64,000 nt of DNA from assembly GCF_022539665.2 (NCBI RefSeq), contig NC_081331.1:12618638-12682637 (forward strand), read 5' to 3'. This document shows, one piece after another, positions 1 through 13,735 of this stretch. How positions within the stretch are numbered: position 1 is the stretch's first letter; each line of letters begins with the position of its first letter. Under the pieces are notes generated by a model. That model was given only the letters and a program-made list of their open reading frames with translations, was not told the origin of the DNA and searched no databases. Source of the stretch: Daphnia carinata (Eukaryota; Arthropoda; Branchiopoda; Diplostraca; Daphniidae). Position numbers and translations under genes: made by a program.

Positions 1-808
1 ACAAAAAAATCGAACAGCGAGACACATATACAACATACGTATATTGTAGGCTTTCCTCAAAATCAAAGTATAACTAGCTGTTATACAGCCACTCTACACG
101 TCTAATCAGAGAAAGGGGAGAGAGGTCGATATTCGGTGATGGCCGATCGTCTATAAACAGGGCGATCAACGGAGGAGGGGGGGGGGGTCGGAACGCTAAT
201 CAGCATTTTTATAGGGCCAGCCCTATTAGCTGTACAACTGTAGCTACTTCTATGTAGTCTATATATGCCACTAAATGCCAGCAATTTGTATATATACACT
301 CTCAGCTGGAAGGGGGGTGGGGGTATAGTCGTTGACGGTATAGAGTATCTGTGTATGTCACCGCATATCGTAAGGCGACAGTCCATTTCGATGGGTGGCG
401 CGTCTCGGAATCATGCTCAAATGGCCTATAATAGGGTGCTGTCTGTTTTAAAGTATACATACGCAAACTAGAGACAATCGGGCACAAGTAAAAAAGAAAG
501 AGAGAGACGAGTTGGAGAGAGTACCATCAAATGTAGGCCTATCAGAACAGACGTTTAAACGCGATAAAAACCTTTCCCTTCTGTATTAGTCTCTACGCAC
601 ATGTGAAACCCAGAATGTATATCGTGTAAAACGAAATCATTTCAAGACGAGACATTTATAAGAGCACCCCACTCCCTCTCCTCAGAAGAAAAAAAAAATC
701 CATCACTATGTAGCCATTACGGATAATACACATCCTATCAACCGTCAAGTAAATATCAAACAAATAACCATCCACATCAAATAGATCCTGATGACGTAAC
801 GTCCTCTA

Positions 809-857
809 TTTTTTTTTTTTTTTTTTTTCATTGGAGGGGGGTGGGGGTGGGGGTGGG
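809..857 (+). repeat. T20 run followed by a G-quadruplex-type G-rich tract
   Basis: Twenty T residues (809-828) are followed within five bases by a tract with four runs of three or more G separated by single T or A residues (833-857). That pattern matches the usual G4 rule on the plus strand. Confidence 0.7.
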
Positions 858-1221
858 TTTATATACTAAATCTAAAATACGAAATACATCAGGACAAGGA
901 GAATTTGTGAGACGCAAGGCGAGACAACTATTAGCCTCTTCCAATATCATCCAGTCTCATTCTAATATAACAGCCGGCGCCTCTCGTTTTATTTTTTATT
1001 TTTATTTTTTTCTTCTCCATGGCCCGCCTGGAACATGTTTCAACCCCCGCGCGCGCGCCATCGACGGAACTTGAACAACTTTTCTCTTCTTCCTCTGTCT
1101 GCATATTTTTTTTTTTTTTTTCTTGTTACATTCCTTTATTTTATTTTTTTTTTCTTCCTTGGCTAGTCGCGCCATCACACAACAAGATCACAGAAGCAGC
1201 CACGGGAAGTTCTATAGCAAT

Positions 1222-1239
1222 CCCCCCCCCCCCCCCCCC
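1222..1239 (+). repeat. Poly-C run (C18)
   Basis: Eighteen consecutive C residues read directly. Its six-frame translation gives artefactual polyproline. Confidence 0.9.
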
Positions 1240-4088
1240 TCGGTCACAAAAGAAAAAAGAAGTTACAAGAGGTTGTGTCCGCGCCGGTTGGGCGCCAATA
1301 TCATTCGGGCAACTGGATTTTTTTTAGCTGCAACGTCGCCGTCATGTCCCCTTTTTCCTTCTTCTTATTGTTACATTATAAATTGAATTAAATACTCGTA
1401 ACGATGAATGAAGTTTTCGATTGATTTCTAAATTCCACGAATAGTTTCAATGAAAAACAAAATAGGACATTGTGGAAGTCGTGGTGGACAAAGTAATGAG
1501 ACCAACTTGTCCCCACATCCCCTTCAATAAGTCATGAGCCCCACCCCCCTCTCCTTGGTCCTTTTTTTTTTTTTTTGTTTCCATCCGTTATTGGATCCGG
1601 TGGCTCCTACTGGGCCGTTTGCGGTTGTCTACCCGACAATGTCCAGCAGAAGTATACAGTCCCAAAAAGAAAAAAAAAAAAAAGCAACTGGGATAGAATA
1701 GAGATACAACTCTAACGTTGAAATCTCCCTTCTTTTTCTTATTTTTTTTTTGCCTCTTATTACGACTGGAACTCTGTTGCCTATTTTATCTTTTACTGAG
1801 AGAGAGACTATATGTCCCAAGTTATATGTTTTCCTCCGTCCCCCCCCCCCCCCCCAGACATCCCTCTCTCTATACGCTTCTGTCGGGGCCCTGGTTTTTT
1901 TTTTTTTTCGATGGTTGTTCAAATGTCCAGACGACGAGATCCAGAATCTTGTTCCTTCTGTCTGTGTCGTATATATATATATTTCTGTGTATGTGTGCGG
2001 TATTAGACTTGCCTATGCAGACGTAGACCTTGATCTCCATAATATACGACTGCAAACAAGAAATAACAGCGAAGGCCTTATGATATATTGTTTTCTCTTC
2101 TCAACAATACGACGATGATGTGTTTGCTAGATGAAAATGTGTGAACTACCAGTTGGTAAACATTATTGGCTATTTTTTTTTTTTTTGTCTATGATGACAC
2201 GATCCTCTGACAGACAGGAAATGGCGTCATTCAATAGGGAGAAAATAAAAACGAAATGCAGCAGAGTCTTTAATGGCAACCAATTTCAGTGTACAATAGA
2301 TTTGCTATATTAGTTTCCCCGTGTGTGCGACAACTACACCGATATCCGGCCCGTGTGACGCTTTAGTGACAATTCATCCGCATCGACCGGAAGGATGATT
2401 CGTTATTTTCTTTTCCCCCCCTTTTTTTTAAATGGTTGGATTGAGCTGACGACGCCCCTAGAAGGTGTGTAACATCCAATCCCTTCCATCAAGTGAGAAT
2501 TCGGACACAATAAGATTAAAACATAAAATTTTATAATCAATATCAAGAAGCTATACCTACAGCCAAATATTATTTGAAAGATGTGGATAAACAATAATAG
2601 CCCATCGATAATTGTGACCAAAAAAAAAAAATGTAACTGGGAGGAGTTCGATTGTCTGACGTGTCTTGGCACTCCAAGGTCTACATCCTATTCCTTCTAC
2701 ATCAAACAACCGAACAAAAAAAAAAAAAAAAAAGGGAAGACAACACATATAGACATCTATATATCTCGAAACGGGAATGGAGGGGCCTACGCACAGAAGC
2801 ATTTCTCGCTATATAGCCTATACTAAAAAAAAAAAAAAAAATTTCAGCCCCTCCTGGATGTTACATTGGGCCCTCGTCCTTTCCGCCATTCTTTACAAGC
2901 CTCTCATTCTCTGTATTAGCGTTATATATATATATATATTTTTTTTTTCTTTCTCGGAGGCCTTGTCCTTTAGTACTGTACTTCTCTTACTCCCCCTTTT
3001 TTTTGAGAGAGAGAAAAGAAGAGGGGGGAGGGGGTGGTGGTGTCTTTTATGTGTAGACAAGTAGTAGGTAGTACCTCGCGGAACGTTAAAAGCTTCCGCT
3101 CTCTTTCGTGCTGTCTCGTTCCTCCTTGGACTCCCTTCCATCATTTGCCATCACTACTATAGTTTCCCTTTCTTATATCTATTTTTTTTTTTCTTTTCTC
3201 GGTTGCTTCTTCTTTTCTTTTTTTATTGATGATTGTTACGGTCTTGTTTGTTCCGTTTGGAGCGCCGGCGTCCATCGTGATGTATACCATCGATCGGTTG
3301 TTTGTCGATGACATCAGCCCACTGACTCTTATGTAGGCTATTTACGACACGATATGGGCCAACGTGAAACGTTTTGAACCATAACACAGAATTATGGAGC
3401 TGTTCGATTTGTTTTTTTTTTCAAAATAAATGTATCGATTTATAATTTTCCATCGGAGAGTTAGAAAGAAATGGAAAGCTTCTAAGTTAATAAACGTCTG
3501 ATGCCAATAATTCTACTGTTTACCCACACGAGACTGTTGTGAACGAACAAGCAAAAACATTAACTTTCTCTGTGTTTACTAATAGTGAAGGGGGAAAAAT
3601 ACATTGGCTATTTACGCGTGAAAGCGTGTGGCGTGAATGCGTCGCAGCGAAACAACAGAAATAGTTGTATGTATTTTGCATTTCCCTCCCTAAAATTCTC
3701 CTCAGTGTGTTGTATGTTTTGACTATGCGGCTTGAACATAGAGAATGCAAGTTAAAAAATAAAAACGAAAGGGCTATAGACCAGTAGAGTTCTACGAGAA
3801 TAAAAGTCAAGGCTTTTTCTTCGAGAAATAAATATAAATAAGGCGAAAAAAAAAAAAAAGCAGGACCTTTTTGCCAGATGTTCAACAACAGTTGTAGTCA
3901 GTCAATTTTCTAACTAGACGTCTTAACTTTCCCCACAATTGGTTCGTATATATACACAAGAGCAAGTCGGTGGAAGAAGCAGAGAGTTAACATCTTCGCC
4001 CTCTTCAATGTACTGTCAAATTGACGAGCCTATACATACGCCCCCGCCTCGCCTATACCCACAACACTAACCGAAACTATAGCGTGTT

Positions 4089-4116
4089 AAAAAAAAAAAA
4101 GGGGGGGGGGGGGGGG
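4089..4116 (+). repeat. A12 run abutting a G16 run
   Basis: Twelve A residues pass directly into sixteen G residues: a purine-only block with complete strand asymmetry. Confidence 0.85.
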
Positions 4117-5613
4117 AGGGAGGAGGAGAACCTCACATGTAGAAAGGCCACTATTTTTTCTGTGCTAAATACCTGCTGTTCTTTTTCAAAAGCGATGAGT
4201 GGCAGGTCAAAGGTCGTCCCTGCCGAGACCATAACGGCAGTCAGTTTCAGCAGGTGTTTTATAGTACTTTTGATTCATAAATGTATTCTCTCCTTCTCCT
4301 CGTGTTTATTCAGGCAAAATCATATGCGGACGAAATCCCAAGACAATCGAAAAAGGTAACTGTTTCAAGTACCTTTATTATTATTTTTTTTTTTTATAGG
4401 ATAGGGGAGTGACTGTTTTCTCGGAATTTCTAGACCTTTCAAACGGGGATTTGCCCGTACTACGAGATAGAAAACTGTTGACATTTGGTAAAAATAAGCT
4501 TTTCCAAACAACGCAGAGCTTTTTGGGTTTATATAGGCCATAAGGATGTATGTATACGATGGGCTGGAATATTTTGTTGATGTGACACACTGGCACGCTC
4601 GAGGTGCACGGAAGCTGGTGTCGCATATGTACTCCAGAGCATCATCCATTATTTCTTTCTTTTGAAAAATTATTATTTTATTTGTTTGACATTTAGCAGC
4701 AACGCGCATTGGCTCCTTGCGCCTTTTTATTTTGTTGTTGCTGTGAAACAAGATCCGTGCATTTGAGGAGGGGCTCAAAGTAAATCGATATTCAGCAAAC
4801 AGCACGTTGTTGTTCACTGCTGACTATACGTCCTTACGAATAACTTCAATTTCACGCCAGTCATCAATTTAAATATTTAAAAATGTCACGACTGGACAAT
4901 TCGTTATAGGAATCTTAAAAAAAAAAACATCGTACGATTAAATACGCAAGTGTACACGAGGACGTATGCAACGTAGGGAGGCGTTTAGGGGTATAGACTC
5001 TGACCGATGTCATGTTTGATATGGACCTGGCGGCGTTTTGAAAAAAAAAAAAACTAAATTATCAGTGACGCCAATATTTGACTTGCTAGTGACGTTTGTA
5101 GATCTTTCTCTTTTTAACATTTTGAAAGAAAAAAAAAAAAAAAGAAAGGCGGCAGACATTGCGTCTCTTCTACGTCGTTTTCCTGCATCGGTGTTGCACA
5201 CCTTTAGACTTACACCTGTGCTGATGCGGAAATGGTAAATTATATCGAATTGGAACATTTTTGTTTCTTATCCCTCGTCGTGACTTGATATCATCATTGG
5301 AGGCGCCTTGTACACAAAGAGGCATAACCCTCCGGATATTGATTATTTAGCTAATCAGTTGTCACGGAGAGAGGGGGACGTCAAATGACGTCGGTTTTCC
5401 CGTCGTTTCTTTTCTTTTTCTTTTTTTTTTTTATAAACAAGAAAGGTCGGAGCGAGACGCAAAAGTCTTCTCATGACATGGAACAGCACGTTCTGTACAC
5501 AGACACGAGGAAAAAAGAAAAAAAAAAAAAAAAAAGGGAACTGTCGCTTCGTTTGTCCGCGGCGACTAAACAAGAAGAGGCGGCTCCGATGCACAAACAA
5601 ACAATCGCCAACG

Positions 5614-5614
<1 letters not shown>

Positions 5615-5645
<31 letters not shown>
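5615..5645 (+). repeat. Poly-T run (T31)
   Basis: The longest homopolymer in the window. A second run of A lies about 90 bases upstream (about 5519-5535) and could pair with it as a long inverted repeat. Confidence 0.9.
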
Positions 5646-5649
<4 letters not shown>

Positions 5650-7165
5650 TTTGATTCAATATTGACTTCAGTCTGCCGCTTGTTTAATGTACCCATTCCC
5701 CCCCCCCCTTTTTTTTTTAATGAGGATATGTCCTAAACTCTTTTCTGCATGAGCATTTTTTGTGTGAGTGTCGCTGTGAACAAAACACGTAATCATTTGC
5801 ATTTTGATTTCTTAAAAAAAGTGAGGGACGTTAATTACCCGTAGATTTTTAAAAAGCGACGGTTGAAAAACTGGACAACAAAAAATCTTTTTCAATTAAT
5901 TTTTTTTTTATTTGCCTCGTGTGAGGAAGTTGCGGATCGTCTGCAAGACATTCTGTTTTCATTCGTTCAAGATAAACCATCATCGAGTACCAGATAGACG
6001 CCAATACTTAAAAAAGAAGAATCTTGTGCGTTATCTAAGAGGGAAAACAAAACAAAAAAAGAGTCCGACTTTCGACACGGAGAGACGGACGAATAATGTC
6101 AAACACGCAGCAATGGCTCGATGGATATAGGGACGACATGCTCCAATGTTTATAAAAGGACCCGGTTCAGTTTGTCCCGTTGTTTTCCCAACTCCGAGAA
6201 ACTGATAAGCGTGGAATTAAAAAATTCAGAAAATCAATTTTCTCAAAGTGATTGAGAAGGGGGAACTCAGTGAAAAAAAAAAAAAAAACAAATTCCGAAA
6301 GAAAGGAAAACATTTAACAAAAGCAAAGGGCAGCAGATCACGATTAAAGAATAATAGAGTACGTTTTGAATCAAGACGATGTGTTGCTCATCCAGTCCAG
6401 GATTCGTATAACAATCTGCCCTTCTCAGCAGTACATAACTTGTGGGAGACACAAAGGCGACGACAGAACAAACATTTAAAATGGGGGAGAAATGACCGGT
6501 TTTGCTTTTTCTTTCGTCACGCTTCTCTTGCGTCAATTTCATTCGAGAATTCAAATTTGTCGTTAATTCAAATGATTTGTTTTTTTTGTTCGCGCTCAGC
6601 AGAGAGCTTTATAGAAATCCAGTCGAACGTTCGGAATTTTCCACCTCGTTCATATATATATATTATTCTTATTAAACTTTTACGTATAGACAATTATCAA
6701 TTCGAATTGACCTTAAATGCCTGGTTTTCCTAATTGCCAATGAATGTATATTCGAATCTAGATGTACATGAAATTCACGCCGAACAGCGGTTAATCCTCA
6801 CTCACATTTTGGACGCAATTGCATTTTTCAAGTGAGGCCCTTTCGATTTTCGTTTTTTTCATGCGCCTTATAAAGAAAAAACAGCACACACGTACGCACT
6901 TGTTTAGATATTCCAGCTCTTACATGTAGCCTACGCGCTAACCGTCACGTATTTGTTCACGTGCGGAGCAGGCGCAATTGTCGAAGGGCGTCGGCGCACG
7001 TGCGGACCCTTTAAACTGGTCACAGCGTCGTAGGGCAACCAGCGTCTGTAACCACTCGAACCTATCGCAACGACGGGCCTTCGCTCTCCACTTATTCACC
7101 TATCCGCGTGTTTTACAGGGCTGTCTATATACGCTCCGAAATAATACGGGGGGGGGGGGCAAAAG

Positions 7166-7187
7166 GAGAGAGAGAGAGAGAGAGAGA
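7166..7187 (+). repeat. (GA)n microsatellite
   Basis: Eleven GA units, preceded about 6 bases upstream by a run of 12 G residues (7148-7159). Confidence 0.85.
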
Positions 7188-10100
7188 AGGCTTTATAGAC
7201 TTTTGAAGCGAATATGAATATGTATTAGGCTTTGGGCGTTCATCATGCGGATGTACATACGATGAAGTGCAAGGTAAATTTTCGTACAGTCACGTGTGTA
7301 TAGCCACTCGATGAGGATTTCGTTCGATGCAAAACAGGATCTGCTGCCCTCAGTCCGTGAGAAAATAGAATACACCCACGGAGTTTAGAAAACGATCATG
7401 ACGTCATTTTTAAATCTATCATCGCTTCTCTGGAATCATTAAAAATTTCGGTTCAGATTATACCGACCTCGATGTTTCGCGTATTATTTCAGTTTCAAAA
7501 CGAAAAAGAATCAGGTTTGGATAGTTGGCGTGTTGCTAGAGACGAAAACAAAAAAACTGGATGGCAAGTTGCGCCATCAGCCACACCCTCCGAATACCCA
7601 TGTGATGGTGTTCAGAACAGGAACTTATTTATAACTCGTTATCCAACCCCTCTGTTTCTTCGTTTGGTTTTTTTTTCGTATTTTACATATCAGCTTATAT
7701 TTCTCTGTCTTTTCTTAAATGTAACCAAACAAAAAAAACATTAGAATTTACAGTGAAAATCCCCAAAAAATTCATGTGAAGGAGTTCCATCATTAGCCAC
7801 CAACTTACCACATGTACTGGTCAGTTGCACCATGATGCTATATACCTTTTCGCTGTATCGAAATGTCACTCAAAAGCGAAACAAATCGAACTTACCGAAC
7901 TCTCACGTACTCATGTATTGATCGCTGTAATTTTAATGCCAAACGTAATCAATCATCCAACACATATGTGAGGGGAGTCTCGATGCAATCGTATCTAAGG
8001 AAAATAAATTTCGGAAAATATAGGAAACAACAAACACAATTCATTGCTAGTTTTGCATCAGCAGTATAATGATGGTGCTATATAAGAGGGGGTTACGTCA
8101 TTAAAGGCAGCTCTTTTTTCTGTATTAGCCCAAAAACGAAGCAGCAGAGGGGAAGAAGAAAAAAGACCATCCAACTTCTATATGTACCCGAATAATCTAT
8201 TGCGGGATTATTATCGAGATTTATCGACAAAAATGCAAAAGGTCCTGCTGTTTGTGTGCGGTTGTTGTTCTTGTGTGTATATACAATAATACGTGTGTGT
8301 CTGTGTAGGCTTTGGCCGTGTCCAACCATAAAGATAGCGATCCACGCAGCATGAGGGTCAAAGGTGAACCCAAGGGCTGGCACACGAACACTGTACTAGC
8401 CATATCCATCGTCTATCTAAAAAAGAAAAAAAAAATACTCTGTATTTGTATATATGTATTCATACATACGCAACAGGAGGTCAATTCGGCACAGATGGCG
8501 TCGCTATTTATAGGCTATATTTTTCCCCCCTTCCAAAAACATGACTCCTTTTTTTTTTTGTCGGGTGCAACCCCCTCCAACAACTTTTACATTTCTTTAA
8601 CATTGTCCTATGTCAGTGGTGCTCATCGTCAATGAAAATTGTGTGTACACACAACATACTAGACAACAACGTCGAAGCAGGAATCTACCAAATAAACCAT
8701 TCGACCAGCTATATATATATATATATCCACGTAATCTATAATTCCCCTACCCTTCTCCGTAGCACTATCAATAATAGGGATGGCTTGTGTGACGTGCGTT
8801 CTATTTTCGTGAGCTCATCGTATCCCTTTCGCTGGCTTTTTTTTTCTTTATTATTCAAAAGGTGAGTAAACGTTGAAAAGATTTCTACGCCCCGTCCCTG
8901 ATGACGATGAACTAAATCGAAAACGAATATTGCAGGGAGAAGGTTTTTGGATTTTACAAGACTATCATCGAGTATTGGATAATTACAAGGCAGCACCTTG
9001 CATAATAATCAGTTTGACAAGTAATACACGTAATATAGGGAATTGGGGGGTGAAAAAGGCCGAACGAATAATAGATTGATTGCGAGGTACAATAAAGAGT
9101 AGTCGAGCTTTTAATGGACAAAGGTGGAATGATCCAATAGAGGAGGATCCCCATATACAAGCAGAGTAAAAAAAAAAAAAAAAAAAAAGAAAACAAAAAC
9201 AAGGAAATGGAAGGGGTGGAGAAGGACCAGTGAGTGGAAATAATCGTCCCTCTACTTCTGTTTGGCTCTATTACATCTAAAAAAAAAAAAGTGTGTGTGT
9301 TTATTCAGATGGTATACCGTGTACACATGGGTTACAAAAGCAAACAGAAGGTACGCCAATCCAGGACGGATGAGGCACGAATAAAATGTGATGCAAAGAA
9401 ACCCCCCCCCCACTCCCGCTTTTTGGATTTTTCTTTTCCATAGTCGTTGAAACCGCCCACTACCATCACGCAAACACCTGCCATATTTAGGTGTTTAGAA
9501 AAATTAACGAGCACGTCAATCATATCGAAATCTGGGCACCGGAAATGACTCTCATATTTGCTCGTTGATTGAGTGGGATGATTGACGAAATGCCAAAGAA
9601 TGCCTGGACAGTCTTTCTAATTGCTTCATAAGCAACATGAAAGTGTGGGGAAAATATCAAATCTTTTGCTCGCACACTGTTGCACAAATACGATAACCGG
9701 TTTATCTACCTGAAAGGCGTCGTCTGTGTGAAATATACCGCGTCTATATGCAATATCCGCTGCCCTTGTCTTCATGACACTGATTTTGAGTTTTTAAAAA
9801 TATGATATTCATGCCGTCCGGAAACGAGTACTCATACCTGACGACAATCGAACGATAAACAAAGACAGATTACAAATACTTAAGTTTAAAGAGTCAAATT
9901 CGAAACATTTCCTAACAAAAAGAGGTGGACACACTTAAAAATGACGTGATTTTTTTTTTCTTTTTTTATTTTTAAATCTTAAAGTTATGCACTAAGACGT
10001 TATTCCCTATATACGACACTGTCAAACTGTGAACAAACCTTACGGCTATCAATAATTGAACATTATGTATTTCGCTTCCGATGTTTATAAATAAATTGAA

Positions 10101-11155
10101 AAATCCCTGGAGCTGTTCATTGAATCGCTCACACTCGCCGCCTCTCACCCTCAACTCTTACCTCCCCTCCTCTCCCCTACTTTATAGCTTTACGTAACCT
10201 TTGAAACACATAGCCTTTTCACTTAGACAAAGCGGCCCTCACCTGCTTAATTCCATAATTCATTCGAATGAAAAATCAAAAATTCCAGTTCTCCAAAAGT
10301 CTTCCACCCTCGCCAAAAGTTTCTCAGTTTTTTTTTTTTGGGGGGGGGGCATTTCAATTGACAAACGCACTTGATAATTCAATGTGACGTTTCTCCCCAT
10401 ACACAGAAACTGGAGTAGGAGGGGTAACATATAGTAACAATAGAAAATTCTCGCGAGGAACTCCAACAAACAGTTTTCGACGTATATACGCAGGCATCCC
10501 TTTCTATACGTCCGTGTTACGTATGAAGCCACGGTGTTCCACCACAGGGGAATCAGCTTCCAGCGACGTGAACTTTTCTGATCGTGGCAGTTAGGCGTTT
10601 AGCGAGAATTGTTTATAAACCAAGTTGAGATTTCATATCAATAATTCCTTTGGATTATGCACCACCACTGTGTTGTGCTGCAAAGTGCAAAACTACATAC
10701 CGGGTACAGTTCACCTTATAGAAGCTGCTGTGATAAAATCAAAGCGATCCGTAAAGTGGGACTGACAACTAAAAAGACGGCGATTGAATATGTAAACCAA
10801 ACATTGGCCGACTTCAAAAGGGCTTCGAATTACACCAGTGGACGCTCTGACTTGCCAAAGACCGGCAAGACGTTAACAATTATCCGCGTTAAACCCGAAC
10901 GCCTTCCTTAACATCACAAAAAAAATCTCTTTTTTTTGTTATGTTCGCCTGATTCTAGTGTTATACATCAGTGGGGAAAAAAGAAGGCGGCCATTATTGA
11001 ATGTTGGATGGCATGTCAGCGCATGTTGAAACGAGGGAGTTCGTGCGGAATCAATGAGAGGGAAAGACATTGCCGTTGGCCCGTTCCCGTCAAAAGGAGC
11101 ATTAGAGCGAAACTCTTATATGACTCGCATATGGTGTGATTTCAGACGATTCTGA

Positions 11156-11173
11156 CTCTCTCTCTCTCTCTCT
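11156..11173 (+). repeat. (CT)n microsatellite
   Basis: Nine CT units inside a pyrimidine-rich stretch. Confidence 0.8.
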
Positions 11174-13693
11174 TTCGCCCTCTCTTTTACCGTCTACAAA
11201 CAGAAACAAGGGGAGGATCGAACCCCCCCTTTTTTTTTTGGCCGTTCCACCCGATCGGTGTCGCACAGCAGCCGGGAGCCGAGCCATAGCTAATCCAAAA
11301 ATGCATAGGTATATACATATACACGTGAATCTGGTTGCAGGATGGCTTTCCCCTTCTTTCACTTCGAAAAGCGACATATGCGCATCAGCCTATACAGAGT
11401 ATATATACGGTGTGTATGGGCAAAGCAGCAGGTTATGCACGATCCATCGATTTCTATTTATTCATCGAATCAATGTCAAATACACACCACTTGGCAGTGT
11501 ATCCCAAACCCTCCCTCTCGTCAATCGATTTATTCTATTATGATTGCTGCAAGTGTATCCAGTCGTGTTTGATTTCGAGGACCATACAAACATTTCTATT
11601 TACTTCTCTTCCCCCGACATATTTTTTTTTTTCATACGGTCGTCATGGACGCGGCAGCTTTGCATTGCAATCCGATTGATTGCAATGTACTACATCCTGA
11701 ATTTTGTTTTCGATCTGACGTTATACGAAAATTACATTGTGAATCGATCAAGAGATCAACGATTAATAGAGCTGAGACATGTCTACATTATTTTTCTACA
11801 ATTAATTTCATGTTTCAATGTATGCAAATTGTCCTGTGATTAAACGGGAGAAAATGAACGATTGTTTGCATTGATTCATATTTTTCGTCGCTGCTGAATC
11901 TGCGCCAGAAGCTGATTCACATGTAGCGGGGCACAGCTGCGTCAACACATCGTTATTCGTATACAAACTTACGATCTATGCGCGCACACACAATCCGCAA
12001 GCCGAGTCGATAAATGTGTACACGGACGTGTTGAAGCTGTTGACGCGTGGGAGAGCCTACACCGGGCATCCATATGTTTCTATTACATGTGTAGAGACGT
12101 ACCATCGCTCTCATCTTCTCGTATAATCTCTCATCGTCTTATGGTAGTCGGTGTTTTTTTTTTCACCCTATTTTAGTAGGAACGTGTGAATCGTGATGCG
12201 ATTCCTTTTCTTTCTTTTTTTTTTGCATACATCTAATTATAGAATCCAAATTTTGATTTAGCTAAAAAAAAGAAATACATTGAAGAAATACTCACGGAAA
12301 AGAAAATCGTAAACAGTGCGTAGTAGAATATTGTGGAACATTCTCTTTTGTTTTTGTTTGGAGTATTAATATAAATGGGGAGGAGCCTAGAGTAAATGGA
12401 GGGAGATATAGTAGATTTCCTCCACCCTATTGCCTTCCTTTTCCTGCCTCCCGGATCTCTGCCGCCCTTCAAAGTTGTAGAACGACGAGAGTCTGAAAGC
12501 AGATCGCTGTTTCCACCAAGTGAATTACCATCATCGACTTCCTCCAACTGTGCTCCAGAATCCCCTCTCCCCCATCCGTCTGCTCCTATTTCGCTTCCCT
12601 TTACAACATCTCCCGCAGACACACGCACGTGTCCGTGAACTGACATGCATGCAGACGTCTTGCAGAGTATATAACCTGCCAAATTATTCACCCCCTTTTT
12701 ATTTCCTCCTTTTTTTTTTTTTTCAAAAAGCTTCGGCAAAAATGACCAAGGATTTTGATTGGATGTTTCTCTTATTTTTCTATGATGAAAGCCTATTGTC
12801 CCTTCGGTATTAAACGCAGTACATAGGCGCCACAGTTATATCAAGATACAGAGTTTACATGCCTATCACTTGTTACTGTCATACAGTCCCCCATTTCCTT
12901 CCCCATAATAGACCAGAGCTCATTTTAAACGATAATCGTTCAAAACAAATACGTTTCTCCCGATATCTCCGAGGGAGGGGGGACTAATAGCCCGCGTTTC
13001 ACCAGGTAACCTTTAGGTGGCTTATGCAACGGGATTCGATTTTCGTTTTTCTCCGTTTTTCAATACGAAGCAGCCAAAAGAAAAACAAATCAGAGTGAAA
13101 AAGCGTGACGATAGTGGATCACTCACCGTTTACAATAAAAGGGACGAGAGCCTTTTTCGGGCCTTTTTGATATTGTCCCGTCTATTAGATGTAATACACG
13201 TGCATTTATGTCTATTAGACGGACCCAAAGTAGGAGACGAGCAAGGGGATGAAATCCATCTTCTTGGATCTACCAGACACTCAGCCCGTTCCGTAAAAAT
13301 CTTGTCTTTTTCGGAGACAAAGTCTCTGTCAAAGGCTAAAGAGAAAGAGAGTCGAAACAAAAAAGAAAAGGGCTATTATACCCAAATGCGGGGCAAAACT
13401 GTTTGAAATGAGCTTCAAAGAAAACAGTAGATTATTATTGGAAATGTATCCAATACACGCATATTAAAAAGGCCAATTAAAGTTGGAAATTTGTTTTTCT
13501 TTCCCTTTAAACAAAAAGAAAAAAAAAACGAGACGCTCTGATTGGCGATATGATTCGTCGTAGCCAACAGAGAGTTAATGTCACCCTGAAAGCTTCTCTT
13601 AAACGTAAGGGCTCCCACCTTAGGGCGCCTTCAAGTGCCACACACACAAGGAAGACACTAAAGGTATAGATGCTGCTACCATATACTCTCACC

Positions 13694-13695
<2 letters not shown>

Positions 13696-13733
<38 letters not shown>
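13696..13733 (+). repeat. (GT)19 microsatellite
   Basis: Nineteen uninterrupted GT units, the longest dinucleotide array in the window. A degenerate trinucleotide region built on CCATCG/CCATCA follows at about 13870-13910. Confidence 0.9.

Positions 13734-13735
<2 letters not shown>

Noticed and set aside
5355-5736. Overlapping frames on both strands made of K/F runs
   Set aside because: Direct translation of poly-A and poly-T tracts; no biological coding signal.
6151-6173. TATAAAAG followed by TTCAGTTT as a promoter
   Set aside because: The initiator-like CAGT is only about 18 bases from the TATA box, too close, and no leader or coding exon follows.
10657-10911. 84-codon plus-strand frame with balanced composition (KTAIEYVNQTLADF)
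   Set aside because: No signal, domain, promoter or splice partner; isolated in the gene-poor region. It could be a small gene, but evidence is too thin.
13017-13406. 129-codon Lys/Arg/Ser-rich plus-strand frame
   Set aside because: Composition follows local AT and purine bias; no homology and no neighbouring in-phase exon.
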